Assembly (NCBI RefSeq): GCF_040529065.1
Contig: NZ_CP132343.1
Span: 2,480,001-2,544,000, forward strand
From: Xanthomonas sacchari
Lineage (GTDB): Bacteria; Pseudomonadota; Gammaproteobacteria; Xanthomonadales; Xanthomonadaceae
DNA: 64,000 nt
Reading direction: 5' to 3'
Positions within the stretch are counted from its first letter, which is position 1; every line of letters starts with the position of its first letter. The notes beneath the pieces are model-generated. The model searched no databases. It worked only from the letters and a program-made list of their open reading frames with translations, and was not told the origin of the DNA. This document shows, piece by piece, positions 44,765 to 53,348 of this stretch. The position numbers were made by a program, and so were the translations under genes.

Positions 44765-44805
44765 ACGGTGAAGTCCCTGCCGGGAAACGGCTTGCCCGTA
44801 TGCAA

Positions 44806-44821
44806 TGCAAGCGGTGTGCCG
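44806..44821 (-). promoter_or_regulatory. Sigma-54 type promoter for fliE
   Basis: The minus strand reads CGGCAC-ACCGC-TTGCA, GG and GC ten bases apart, 42 bp before the fliE ATG. Confidence 0.78.
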
Positions 44822-45022
44822 AAACGGCCGGCACACGCCGCCCGGCACCCAGGCGGGCGCGGGCGGGGGCATCGGATGGCCGGTGACGGGTTCCCGGCGC
44901 CGGCCGCGACGACGACGCGGGGCAGGCGCGAGCGACGTGTCGGCGGGTTGACGCTGTGCGCGTCGTCACGGTCGCGCGCTGGCGCCAGCGCGGCGACCTC
45001 GGCTTGGGCGGGAAGGGCGGCC

Positions 45023-48000
45023 TCAGTCCGGCAGCCAGGCTGCCCGCCACTCCTGCAGGTTGGCGCCCTGCAACATCCAGTCGCGCTGCACCGCCGCGCG
45101 CAGGGTGGTGCCGGCCGCCGTCCGTGCGTCGGCATCGGCCAGGTGCGCGCGGATCGCATTGACCCAGTCGCGGAAGCGATTCTTGACCAGGGTCACCGGC
45201 AACCCGCCGTCGCGGTAGGGCGCCAGATCGCTGGCCACCACCGGATAGCCGCAAGCGCCGTACTCGAGCAGGCGCAGATTGCTCTTGCAGCGGTTGAACA
45301 GGTTGTCTTCCAGCGGCGCCAGCGCCAGGTCCAGGCCCAGCGCGGCCAGCGCCTGCGGATAGCGGGCGAAGTCCACGCCGTCGTGCACCTCGTGCACGTG
45401 TCGGCGCAGCCGCTCCGGGCACAGCCCCATGAACACCCAGTGCACCTCGCCGGCCAGCGCCTGCACCACGTCGGCGATCAGTTCCAGATCGCCGGTGTGG
45501 CTGAGCCCGCCGGCCCAACCGACCCGCGGCTTGGCCGCGGCGGACGCTGCCGGCGCAGGCAACGCGCCCCACAGCTGCGGCTCCAGCCGGTTGCGTACCA
45601 CGCGGATGTCGCCGTGCAGGCCGGCCAGCGCCTCGGCCAGGTCCGGCGTGGAGACGGTGACTCGGTCCACCAGCGTGGCGGCACGCCGCAGCGAACGCAG
45701 TACGTCCTTGGGCATCTGCTCGCGATGCGCGCTCTTCAACGGCAGATTGGGCAGGTAGTCGTCCAGTTCGTAGACCATGAAGGCATTGCCGAACCGGCGC
45801 ATGCGCTCCATTCGCGCCAGTTCCGCGTCGCCGACGCGGCGCTGCAGCACCACCGCGTCGGCACCGATGCGCTGCAGCTCCACCGGATCGAGCAGGCGCG
45901 CGTAGTACAGGCCGTCGATCTGCCCCGCCTCGGCCAGCGCCTGGAACGGCTGGATCACCCGGTACTGGCCGCTGCCGAAGGTATCGCCCGGATGGGCGAG
46001 CACCCGCGGCAGCGGCTTCCACGTCAGCGGCTGCCAGGAGAATTCGGACTCGGTCAGCTGGAAACCGCCGGGCTGATCCAGGCCCAGGCTGGGCGAATAC
46101 CCCGGATCCTGCGCCAGCACCGGCAGCCAGCGCTGCAGCAGGGCGTCGTCGGCGGCCTCGCTGCGCGTGGCCGGGGCCGGCTGCAGCAGCAGCGCCTGCG
46201 GCGTCCACACGGTCCAGGCGCCGGCCGCGGCAGCGCGCAGGCACAGATCCACGTCGGCGCCGCCGGCGGCGAAGCCGGCCGCATCGAAGCCGGACAAATG
46301 CTCGAACAACGCCCGCCGCACCAGCAGGCAGTGCGCCGACACCGCGCTGTAGCGGTGCGCCACCTGCAAGCGGCCCATGTAGCCGGGCTGGGCCATCGCC
46401 TCACCGGTGAAGGCATGGCCGGCGCCGGCCAGCAGGCCCGGCAGCAGGCCGGCATGGGTGATGCGGCCGTCGGCGGACACGCCCTTGGCGCCGACGATGC
46501 CGACTTCGGGCCGCTGCGCGTGGTTCATCAGCGCGTGCAGCCAGCCGTCCTGCACCGCGGCGCTGTCGGCGTCGAGGAACAAGAGGTAATCGCCTTGCGC
46601 CTGGGTCGCGGCGAGGTTGTGCGCCTCGGCCTGGGAGACCCGCTGTTCCAGCGCGAACACGCGGATGCGGCCGTTGCCCAGTTCGGCGACCGCCTGCATC
46701 CACGCGGTGACCTCCGGCGCCTGGCTGGCGTTGTCCACCAGCAGCAGTTCGTAGGCCGGGTAGGCGGTCTGTTCGAGCAGGCTGACCACCGCGCGCTGCA
46801 GCGCCGGCAGGTTGTCCTGCGCCAACAGCACGATCGAGACCGGAGGCTGCGCGGCATGGCCGTAGTCGATGCGGAACAGGCCGCCCGGCAGCGGTTCGAC
46901 CGTGGCCTGCGGATAGCCGCGGGCCTGCAGGTGCGCGGCGATCGCGCGCTGGCGCGCCTGGGCGCCGGCCTCGGCGCTGGCCGGCGCGGCGACCAGCAGC
47001 GGCTCGGACAGGTGGGCGATGCCGTCGCCGCCGTCGCGCAGGAACAAACGCAGGATCAGGTCCAGCTCGCTGGCGCCGTCGTAAGCCGGATCGAAGCCGC
47101 CCAGCGCCTGCACCGCGGCGCGGCGGAAGACCCATCGCCCGGCGGTGACCAGCGGGTTGCCCAGCAGCAGGTCCAGGTCCGGGTCCGGGCGTAGCAGCGG
47201 CGCAAGGGTGTCCGCGTCCACGGCCAGCCATTCGTCCGCATACAGTGCGTTGCACTGCGGTTGCTGCGCCAGTTCCAGCAGCAGCCGCAGCAGGCCGCCG
47301 GCGTAGAAACGGCTGCCTGCGACCACGCGCAGGCACCAGTCGCTGGCCGGCGAGGCGTCCAGCGCGGCGGACAGCGCCGCGGCATCGGCCTCGGCCGGCA
47401 GCGGGGGCAGGACCCGGACCCGCGGGTCCGGCCACGCGGCGAGGGGGGCGTCGCCCAGCACCAGCGCCTGCACCTGCGCGAACGGCGAGCCCTCAAGCAG
47501 CAGGCTGTCCAGCGTGGCGTCCAGCGCGGCACGGTCGGCGCCGCGTGCGTCGACCAGCACGGCCAGCCGCGGCGCGCCGCCGAGGGCGTCCAGACGCGCG
47601 TCGAGGAGGGCGCGTTGCGCCGGCGTCACCGTCCGCCGCGCCTGCCAGTCGCGCAGCGCGGCCTGCACGCAGACCCGCGCGTAGGCGTCCTGAATCGCCT
47701 GCAGCAGGTCCACCGGCGTGCCGGGGCCGCCGCCCAGCGGCGTCACCGTGACCTGGCGGACGTCGCCATCGCCGCGGTACCAGCCCATGGCGCGCACGCC
47801 CTGGCGGAAGTTGGCGTGGCCTTGGTCGCCGATGCCGGGCTGGTCGCGGCCGGCCTGGCTGTATTGCTCTTCCGACACCCGGAACCGGGTCAAGGGCTTT
47901 GCCAGCAGCGCCAGATGACCGCGGTGCAGCAGCTTGGCGTACAGCGCCAGGTCGCCGACCCAGTTGATGACCTTGCCGGCCAGCGTCATCAGCTCGTCGC

Positions 48001-48547
48001 CGATCTCCAGCAGGTCGCTGCGCCGGCACAGCACGCAGCTGGGCTCGCCGACGAAATTGATGGTGTGGTCGGCCAGGAACGACAGCAGTTCCGGCCCGTC
48101 CAGCAGCACGTCGCCGGCGAACGGGAAGGCGGTGGCGTGGATGTCCTCCAGCGGCGCGCCGTGGCTGTCGATGCGCTGCCGCCGCGAGGACGCCAGCAGC
48201 ACGTCCGGCGCCGACTGCATCGCCGCGACCAGCGCGGCCACGCAATCCGGCGCCAGCACGTCGTCGTCGTGCAGGAACTTCACGTACTCGCCCTGGGCCA
48301 GGGCGATGGCGCGCGCGGTGCTGCCGAGTTCGCCGTAGCGCTCCGGATTGCGGTGGTAGCGGATCGGGAACGGGGCAGTGGCGGCGCGGCGATCCACCAC
48401 CTCGGCGATCGCCTCAGTGGGGTTGTCGTCACAGATGACCAGTTCTAGCGCCGGATAGGTCTGGGCCAGCACGCTGTCGAGCGCCTGCTCGAAGTAGCGC
48501 AGCTTGTAGGCCGGCATGACCACGCTGACCAGGGGCGGGTGGGGCAT
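45023..48547 (-). CDS. Multi-module glycosyltransferase, probably for flagellin glycan
   Basis: The protein has 1174 residues from the ATG at 48547. Module 1 (about 5-230) is a GT-A family 2 domain with VSVVMPAYK, ICDDNP and KFLHDDDV (DxD). A degenerate GT-2-like segment follows (about 330-520, LYADEWLAVD, ALGGFDPAYDGASELDLILR). Module 2 (about 570-800) is a second complete GT-2 (VSIVLLAQDN, LLVDNAS, LFLDADS). Module 3 (about 870-1170) is GT-B-like (VGWAGGLSHTGDLELI, NLRLLEYGACGYPVVASDL). Such chains build short oligosaccharides in one polypeptide. The position between fliE and the sugar genes, together with a sigma-54 type site, points to flagellin as acceptor, but the acceptor is inferred. 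No ribosome site is obvious, so the start is uncertain. Confidence 0.88.
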   Translation of the reverse strand: MPHPPLVSVVMPAYKLRYFEQALDSVLAQTYPALELVICDDNPTEAIAEVVDRRAATAPFPIRYHRNPERYGELGSTARAIALAQGEYVKFLHDDDVLAPDCVAALVAAMQSAPDVLLASSRRQRIDSHGAPLEDIHATAFPFAGDVLLDGPELLSFLADHTINFVGEPSCVLCRRSDLLEIGDELMTLAGKVINWVGDLALYAKLLHRGHLALLAKPLTRFRVSEEQYSQAGRDQPGIGDQGHANFRQGVRAMGWYRGDGDVRQVTVTPLGGGPGTPVDLLQAIQDAYARVCVQAALRDWQARRTVTPAQRALLDARLDALGGAPRLAVLVDARGADRAALDATLDSLLLEGSPFAQVQALVLGDAPLAAWPDPRVRVLPPLPAEADAAALSAALDASPASDWCLRVVAGSRFYAGGLLRLLLELAQQPQCNALYADEWLAVDADTLAPLLRPDPDLDLLLGNPLVTAGRWVFRRAAVQALGGFDPAYDGASELDLILRLFLRDGGDGIAHLSEPLLVAAPASAEAGAQARQRAIAAHLQARGYPQATVEPLPGGLFRIDYGHAAQPPVSIVLLAQDNLPALQRAVVSLLEQTAYPAYELLLVDNASQAPEVTAWMQAVAELGNGRIRVFALEQRVSQAEAHNLAATQAQGDYLLFLDADSAAVQDGWLHALMNHAQRPEVGIVGAKGVSADGRITHAGLLPGLLAGAGHAFTGEAMAQPGYMGRLQVAHRYSAVSAHCLLVRRALFEHLSGFDAAGFAAGGADVDLCLRAAAAGAWTVWTPQALLLQPAPATRSEAADDALLQRWLPVLAQDPGYSPSLGLDQPGGFQLTESEFSWQPLTWKPLPRVLAHPGDTFGSGQYRVIQPFQALAEAGQIDGLYYARLLDPVELQRIGADAVVLQRRVGDAELARMERMRRFGNAFMVYELDDYLPNLPLKSAHREQMPKDVLRSLRRAATLVDRVTVSTPDLAEALAGLHGDIRVVRNRLEPQLWGALPAPAASAAAKPRVGWAGGLSHTGDLELIADVVQALAGEVHWVFMGLCPERLRRHVHEVHDGVDFARYPQALAALGLDLALAPLEDNLFNRCKSNLRLLEYGACGYPVVASDLAPYRDGGLPVTLVKNRFRDWVNAIRAHLADADARTAAGTTLRAAVQRDWMLQGANLQEWRAAWLPD

Positions 48548-48607
48548 GAACGATGGACCGTTGCGGGAATGGGAGCGGAGCGCACGCTGCGCCCGATCCA
48601 TCGCAGA

Positions 48608-48623
48608 TGCAACATGCATGCCG
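48608..48623 (-). promoter_or_regulatory. Sigma-54 type promoter for the glycosyltransferase
   Basis: The minus strand reads CGGCAT-GCATG-TTGCA with GG and GC ten bases apart, about 60 bp before the start codon. Confidence 0.6.
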
Positions 48624-48719
48624 GTCCGTGCCGGATCGCCTGGACGCAGGCATCGCCTTCAAAGGCCGCAACCGCGCCGGAAGGCGAAGAAGACGATGGC
48701 CAGCAGGCGCCGCCGCGCC

Positions 48720-49853
48720 TCACTCCACGTAGAGCACGCTGTCGAAGTAGTACATGGCGTAGTGCCGCAGCCGTAGCGTTGCCCCCGGCACGATGCGGTC
48801 GAGTTCGGCGACGATGTCCAGCAGGTCGAGCGCATGGTGGTAGCAGGTGATGGCCATGCGGGGCCGGCAGCGCCCGATCAGGGCCGCGCCGCCACGCAGT
48901 ACCCTGGCCTCGTCGCCTTCCACATCCATCTTCAGGACGTTGACCTGTTCGATCAGATCGTCCAGGCGCACGCCGTCCACGCGCGCGGCGCCGCTGCCGT
49001 CGAGCCGGCTTCCCATGGTGCCCCGCGCGTCGAACGCTACCGGCCCGGCGACATCGCTGACGGCGGCGTTGTACAGGGTCGTGCGGCCGCCGTCGTCTGC
49101 AAGCCCTTGCTGCAGGGCGGCGAAGTTCTCCGGATCGGGCTCGAAGGCATGGATGGCGGCGTAGCGGTGGCGCGATGCCGCGCGGAACTTCTTGACCGTG
49201 TCGCCGCGATAGGCGCCGATGTCCACATAGTGCTCGTCTGCGCCGATCCGCAGCGGATGCTCCAGCGCCGAATACACCGAATAGTATTCCTGCTCCATCG
49301 GACAGAGGACGTCCAGCAGCGGCCGCCGGTCGCCGTCCATGCGCATCTGCAGGATCGCGTCCAGCGTACGCACGCTCAGTGCATCGGCGAAGCGGCCGCG
49401 CATGGCGTCGAACTGCGCGGCGTGCGCAAGCGTCTGTTCCCGCGTCACCCGTCCGCTCTGATACACCAGCGGAATGTCCAGGGCGTACATCAACTGCGGC
49501 AGATCGACGCGGCGACCGCCGCCCAGGCGCTGCAGTTGGTCGAAGTGCAGCCATGCGGTCGGCATGTAGGCGCAGTTGATCGTGGGCAACCCGGCCAGGT
49601 CCGGGTCGCGCAGGAGGGTCGCCGTCGGACGCACGTCGTCGAAGCCGGCATCGGTGATGCGGCGTTCGTGAAACACATCATCCAGGGCGACGATGCGGAT
49701 GCCAGGGACGCGCTCGGCCAACAGCGCGGCGGCGCGGGCCGCATACAGACCGCCGAGACTGGAACTGGGGGCCAGGAAGATCGCGCCGCCGGCGCGCTTG
49801 CAGGTATCGATCAGGTCGGCTTCGCGCTTATGCGCGGCCAGGTGGTCAGTCAT
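48720..49853 (-). CDS. FkbM-family SAM-dependent methyltransferase with N-terminal extension
   Basis: The protein has 377 residues from the ATG at 49853 (MTDHLAAHKREADL); a longer frame exists but its extra 60 residues look non-coding. The C-terminal half has the FkbM SAM-binding pattern YVDIGAYRGDTVKKF and IHAFEPDPENFAAL, with a later LKMDVEGDE. The first 170 residues contain a Rossmann-like start (GGAIFLAPSSSLGGLYAARA) of unknown use. The enzyme should O-methylate a sugar hydroxyl. In Pseudomonas syringae a methyltransferase of the flagellin viosamine cluster adds a 2-O-methyl group, so this is the candidate for the same step here. I see no promoter in the 296-bp gap before it (49854-50149). 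Confidence 0.85.
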   Translation of the reverse strand: MTDHLAAHKREADLIDTCKRAGGAIFLAPSSSLGGLYAARAAALLAERVPGIRIVALDDVFHERRITDAGFDDVRPTATLLRDPDLAGLPTINCAYMPTAWLHFDQLQRLGGGRRVDLPQLMYALDIPLVYQSGRVTREQTLAHAAQFDAMRGRFADALSVRTLDAILQMRMDGDRRPLLDVLCPMEQEYYSVYSALEHPLRIGADEHYVDIGAYRGDTVKKFRAASRHRYAAIHAFEPDPENFAALQQGLADDGGRTTLYNAAVSDVAGPVAFDARGTMGSRLDGSGAARVDGVRLDDLIEQVNVLKMDVEGDEARVLRGGAALIGRCRPRMAITCYHHALDLLDIVAELDRIVPGATLRLRHYAMYYFDSVLYVE

Positions 49854-50149
49854 GGGGCCACTCGAAAGGGCACGCCATAGGAGGAGGCGTGCGAACGCTG
49901 GAAAGACGGATACGAGGGGCATGTCGCGTGATAGCGCGATCAGGCCGCGCGGCGATCGCCGCTCGCGAGCGATCCTAGCGAAGCCTGTTGCGCCGGAAGC
50001 GTGCATGCATCCCAGCCCGGCGAGATGTCGCACGTGGCGCCGTTTTTGGCAAAGTGAAGCGGAGACGTCGGCACAGCGACGCCACTCCCGTCACTGGCGG
50101 AACGTATAGTTAAACGGTACCGCGACTCGCGCGTTGGCGCGCGCCTGCA

Positions 50150-50767
50150 TCAACGCAGAATGCGGGCGCCGCCAGGCATCAGCGCGTCGTAGAAGCAGCG
50201 GTCCGCCAACAGGTCCGGCACGGTGCCGGGCAGCAGCCATTCGCAGTGCCGGCCGATCTTCGCGTCGCTGCGGGTCATGCTGCCGCCGCCCAGGGTGCTG
50301 CCCTGGCCGATCTGGGTGCCGCGACCGAGGTGGACGCCGGCATGCAGGGTGACGCAGGCGCCGACACGTACGTCCTGTTCGACGATCACCTGCCGTTCCA
50401 GCCAGCTGCCGGCGCCGATGCTGCTGCCGGCCGCGAGGTTGCAGCCGGGTCCGACGTGTACGTTGCCGAGCAGGCGGACGCCGTCATCGACATGCGACTG
50501 CGGCCACACCAGATCGACGCTGCCGTAGCCGGCCAGGCGCACGTCGGCCAGCAGCTTGTGCCGCGACTGATTGACCGCGCGTTCGTCCATGGCAACGAAC
50601 ACGTTGGTCGTACTAGGCGCATGGCTAGCATGCAAGGGGCCCAGGTCGAAGTTATAGCGGTCCGGTGATTCCAATTCGATGACGACATGGTCCAGGCCGC
50701 AGGCCTGCGCTGTGCGCTGCGCCTGCTCCAGCGCATGGCCCTGGCCGATCAGCACCAGGGTCTTCAT
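50150..50767 (-). CDS. Left-handed beta-helix acyltransferase (PglD/NeuD-like)
   Basis: The protein has 205 residues from the ATG at 50767, which overlaps the Rieske gene stop (ATGA). The N-terminal nucleotide-sugar-binding-like part starts MKTLVLIGQGHALEQAQ. Hexapeptide repeats follow (GNVHVGPGCNLAAGSSIGAG, VRVGACVTLHAGVHLGRGTQ). The usual catalytic His of PglD-type enzymes is not clearly placed; the nearest is LHAGVHLG. It may transfer an acyl group to the sugar or act as a late decorating enzyme. It is one of two such proteins in the island, with the other at 51929. Confidence 0.78.
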   Translation of the reverse strand: MKTLVLIGQGHALEQAQRTAQACGLDHVVIELESPDRYNFDLGPLHASHAPSTTNVFVAMDERAVNQSRHKLLADVRLAGYGSVDLVWPQSHVDDGVRLLGNVHVGPGCNLAAGSSIGAGSWLERQVIVEQDVRVGACVTLHAGVHLGRGTQIGQGSTLGGGSMTRSDAKIGRHCEWLLPGTVPDLLADRCFYDALMPGGARILR

Positions 50768-51924
50768 GCCGCTTGCTCCAGCACGTTGGCGCGGTACCAA
50801 AGGTGCTGGCGCACCAGCTCTGTCTCATAGTCGCCGTGCATGAAGGAGCGAGGATGCGAACCCAGGCCGGCCTGCAGGCGTTCCAGCACGGCGGTGTCCT
50901 CGGCGATGACCTGATGTTCGATGCGCATCAGCGTGCTGAGCAGGGCGGTGAAATCGGTCCGCTCGCTTTTACGCCGGGCGGTGGCGACCCACAGGTGGTA
51001 GTCGGTCTCATCGGGCGCGACCGGGTCATACTGCTGCAGCACAAAGGAATCGCCACGCACGCTGTAGAAGTTCACATTCGGATACAGGAACCAGTTGTAG
51101 AACGCCGAGTCCTCGCCATAGCGCTCGCACAGAGGCCGGTACCAGTGATCCTGCACCGCGATCTCGGCCTTGGCCGGGAAGCTCAGTGCGTGCAGCGGGA
51201 CCGGCTCGCCGCCCCGCAGCAGTTGTTGCACCACAGAGGGTACGTCTGCCGGCCGTTCCACATGCGCCGAGGGCTTGGATGCGGCCGTCATCAGGGGGTT
51301 GAAGGTCTTGGGATGGATGAACGGAATATGGTTGTAATCCTTCACGTTCTCCATGTTGAGCTTCCAGTTGTAGCGCACGCGGTGGCAGCTGTAGATCAGC
51401 TGCGAATCCACGTGCGATGCCGCCTCGCGTAGGGTCTCCAGGAACGCCGGTGCGAACTGCTCCTCTAGCGGAAGCGGCTGCTCGGCCATGTTCACGAACA
51501 GCAGTTCGCCGACCTGCTGTAGATGCAGCTTGGTCAGGCAGATGCCGGCCTTCTCTTCGGCGGTGAACTGGTACAGCCCGGAATTGGGCAGCCCGCGCAA
51601 CTCGCCCTCGGCCCCGAACGACCAGGCATGGTACGGGCACACCAACGGGCGCTTGCCGTGCGACTCGATCTGGATCGCCGACTGCCGGTGCGGACACTGG
51701 TTGAGGAACGCGCGGATGCCGGCCTCGGTGCGTTGCACCAGCACCGGTACCCCGGCCACCTGGCGCGCGAAGAACTGGTTGCGCTCGCGCACCATGGAGG
51801 CGAAGCCGACAAAGATCCACAGCTTGCCGAACAGCCTTTGCTGTTCCAGGCGCAGGCTGTGCGGGCTGACGTAGTGTTCGGCGTCGAGGGCGTGGCGGGT
51901 CATGCGGAAGGGCGTCCTGCGCAT
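50764..51924 (-). CDS. Rieske-type non-haem iron oxygenase
   Basis: A 386-residue protein. The Rieske cluster ligands are clear: CPHR (residues about 77-80) and CPYH (about 96-99). The catalytic iron site shows the expected pattern in NMENVKDYNHIPFIHPKTF, with two His and an upstream Asp/Glu. It resembles the alpha subunit of ring-hydroxylating dioxygenases, but no beta subunit or reductase gene is nearby. Its neighbours are sugar acyltransferases, which argues for a sugar or acyl hydroxylase rather than aromatic breakdown. Animal CMP-sialic acid hydroxylase is a precedent for a Rieske enzyme acting on a sugar. An ATG seven codons in (MTRHALDAEHYV) is an alternative start. Confidence 0.88.
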   Translation of the reverse strand: MRRTPFRMTRHALDAEHYVSPHSLRLEQQRLFGKLWIFVGFASMVRERNQFFARQVAGVPVLVQRTEAGIRAFLNQCPHRQSAIQIESHGKRPLVCPYHAWSFGAEGELRGLPNSGLYQFTAEEKAGICLTKLHLQQVGELLFVNMAEQPLPLEEQFAPAFLETLREAASHVDSQLIYSCHRVRYNWKLNMENVKDYNHIPFIHPKTFNPLMTAASKPSAHVERPADVPSVVQQLLRGGEPVPLHALSFPAKAEIAVQDHWYRPLCERYGEDSAFYNWFLYPNVNFYSVRGDSFVLQQYDPVAPDETDYHLWVATARRKSERTDFTALLSTLMRIEHQVIAEDTAVLERLQAGLGSHPRSFMHGDYETELVRQHLWYRANVLEQAA

Positions 51925-51928
51925 AGGG

Positions 51929-52576
51929 TCAACGGCTGAAGATGGTACGCGCCGGATTTCCGGCGACGGTCACATTGGGCGGCACGTCCTTGACCACCAC
52001 GCTGCCGGCGCCGATCACGGCCCCCGCGCCGATGGCGATGCCGGGCAGCACGGTCGAGTGTGGGTGGATCACTACGTCGTCGCCAATGCGGGCGCCGCCG
52101 CCTATGAACACGAAGTTGCCGATCTGCACGTAGTCGCCAATCACCACGTCGTGGCCGACGATGGTGGTGGCGAGGATGGTGACGAACTCGCCGATGCGGC
52201 TGTCGGCGCCGATCGACACGCCGACCTCGAACAGGCTGCCGCGCCCGATCGGGGTGTCCGAGGCTTCGCGCAGGCGCGGGCGCAACACCATGAAGTCGGC
52301 ACCGCGCGCCAGCAGCGGCTGGCTGTAGCGCCGGCGCGCGGCCGGATCGCCGAGCGCGCAGACGAACAGGTCGCCGGGCACCGGCTGATAGGTGTCCGGA
52401 TCGCCGAGCAGCGGCCAGCGCAGACCGGGGGCCAGCTCGCTGCGGCTGTCGAGGAAACCCTTGATGTCCCAGGCCTGACCATGGCCCGGGTCGTCGTTGT
52501 ACGCCATCGCCGCGATGCCGCGGCCGAAGCCGCCGGCGCCGACGATCAGCACGTGCTTCGGTGGCGCAGCGCTCAT
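51929..52576 (-). CDS. Sugar N-acyltransferase of the NeuD/PglD type (VioB-like candidate)
   Basis: The protein has 215 residues from the ATG at 52576, overlapping the SDR stop codon (ATGA). The N-terminal Rossmann half (KHVLIVGAGGFGRGIAAMAY) binds the nucleotide sugar. The C-terminal left-handed beta-helix carries hexapeptides (GVSIGADSRIGEFVTILATT, VIHPHSTVLPGIAIGAGAVI) and ends in VAGNPART, the standard end of this family. It should acylate the amino group made by the VioA-like aminotransferase. The nearby ACP and KAS III suggest the donor is a short acyl-ACP or acyl-CoA. Confidence 0.88.
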   Translation of the reverse strand: MSAAPPKHVLIVGAGGFGRGIAAMAYNDDPGHGQAWDIKGFLDSRSELAPGLRWPLLGDPDTYQPVPGDLFVCALGDPAARRRYSQPLLARGADFMVLRPRLREASDTPIGRGSLFEVGVSIGADSRIGEFVTILATTIVGHDVVIGDYVQIGNFVFIGGGARIGDDVVIHPHSTVLPGIAIGAGAVIGAGSVVVKDVPPNVTVAGNPARTIFSR

Positions 52577-53334
52577 GCGAACTCCACGCCACCGTCCATG
52601 CTGAAGGCCTGGCCGGTGACCTTGCTGCTGGCGTCGGAGAGGAAATACAGGCAGGCCAGGGCCACGTCCTCGGGATCGCCGATGCCCAGCGGATAGCGCT
52701 TGCGGCTCTCCTCGAACCAGGCCTTGTCCTCGTTGATCAGCGTGGTCTCGACCAGGCCCGGGCACAGTGCGTTGGCGCGGATCTGGCGCCGCGCCAGTTC
52801 CAGCGCCAGCGGCCGCAGCATGCCGATCAGCGCCGCCTTGGAGCCGGCGTAGGGGCCGACGCCGACGGTGCCGGTCAGCGCGGCGATCGAGGCGAGGAAG
52901 ACGATGGAGCCGCCGGGGCGCAGCGCCTGGCGTGCGAGCAGGTGGCGGGTCAACATCGTCGGCGCGACGTAATTGATGGTCATCACCTCGGTGAGGAAGC
53001 GCTCGCTGACCAGTTTCATCGGCGACAGGCCGCGGATGCCGGCGCTGTGCACCACGCCGTCCAGCGGCCCGCTCTCGGCGGCCAGGCGTTGCACGGCGGC
53101 AGCGTCGCACAGGTCGCCGGCGAACAGGCGGTGACCGTCGCCAGGCAGGCCGTCGAGCAGGGCCTGCAGCCGGGGCAGGTCGCGGCCGGCGACGAGCAGT
53201 TGCGCTCCGGCGCTGGCGCAGGCCTTGGCCACCGCCTCGCCGATGCCCTTGGAGGCGCCGGTCACCAGGATGCGCTTGCCGTGCACGCCGTACAGCGTCT
53301 GCAGCAGCGTGGCGGGCGTTTCCGCAACGGACAT
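52573..53334 (-). CDS. Short-chain dehydrogenase/reductase, first paralogue
   Basis: The protein has 253 residues from the ATG at 53334, which has GGAGG five bases upstream; an ATG at 53352 overlaps the upstream stop and is possible. It has the NADP site TGASKGIGEAV, the NYVAP-like core (INYVAPTMLT), catalytic Ser in FLASIAALTG and YxxxK in YAGSKAAL. It is likely to reduce the 3-ketoacyl group made by the KAS III neighbour, like FabG. Why two such enzymes are needed is not visible. Confidence 0.88.
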   Translation of the reverse strand: MSVAETPATLLQTLYGVHGKRILVTGASKGIGEAVAKACASAGAQLLVAGRDLPRLQALLDGLPGDGHRLFAGDLCDAAAVQRLAAESGPLDGVVHSAGIRGLSPMKLVSERFLTEVMTINYVAPTMLTRHLLARQALRPGGSIVFLASIAALTGTVGVGPYAGSKAALIGMLRPLALELARRQIRANALCPGLVETTLINEDKAWFEESRKRYPLGIGDPEDVALACLYFLSDASSKVTGQAFSMDGGVEFA

Positions 53335-53348
53335 GGAGGCCTCCGGGC

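Noticed and set aside
42470-47194. Very long plus-strand open frame (1574 codons) across fliF-fliE-glycosyltransferase
   Set aside because: It is antisense to fliG, fliF, fliE and the glycosyltransferase, all strongly supported. Its translation is Arg/Gly/His-rich with no domain, as expected for antisense frames in GC-rich DNA.
49854-50149. Promoter for the FkbM methyltransferase
   Set aside because: I searched for GG-N10-GC and FliA-type boxes on the minus strand and found none. The GCAAAGTGAAG stretch lacks the -24 element.
50764-51924. Aromatic ring-hydroxylating dioxygenase for phenol or aromatic breakdown, linked to the MetA-type barrel at 689
   Set aside because: No other catabolic genes, beta subunit or reductase are present, and the barrel lies 50 kb away. 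The sugar context fits better.
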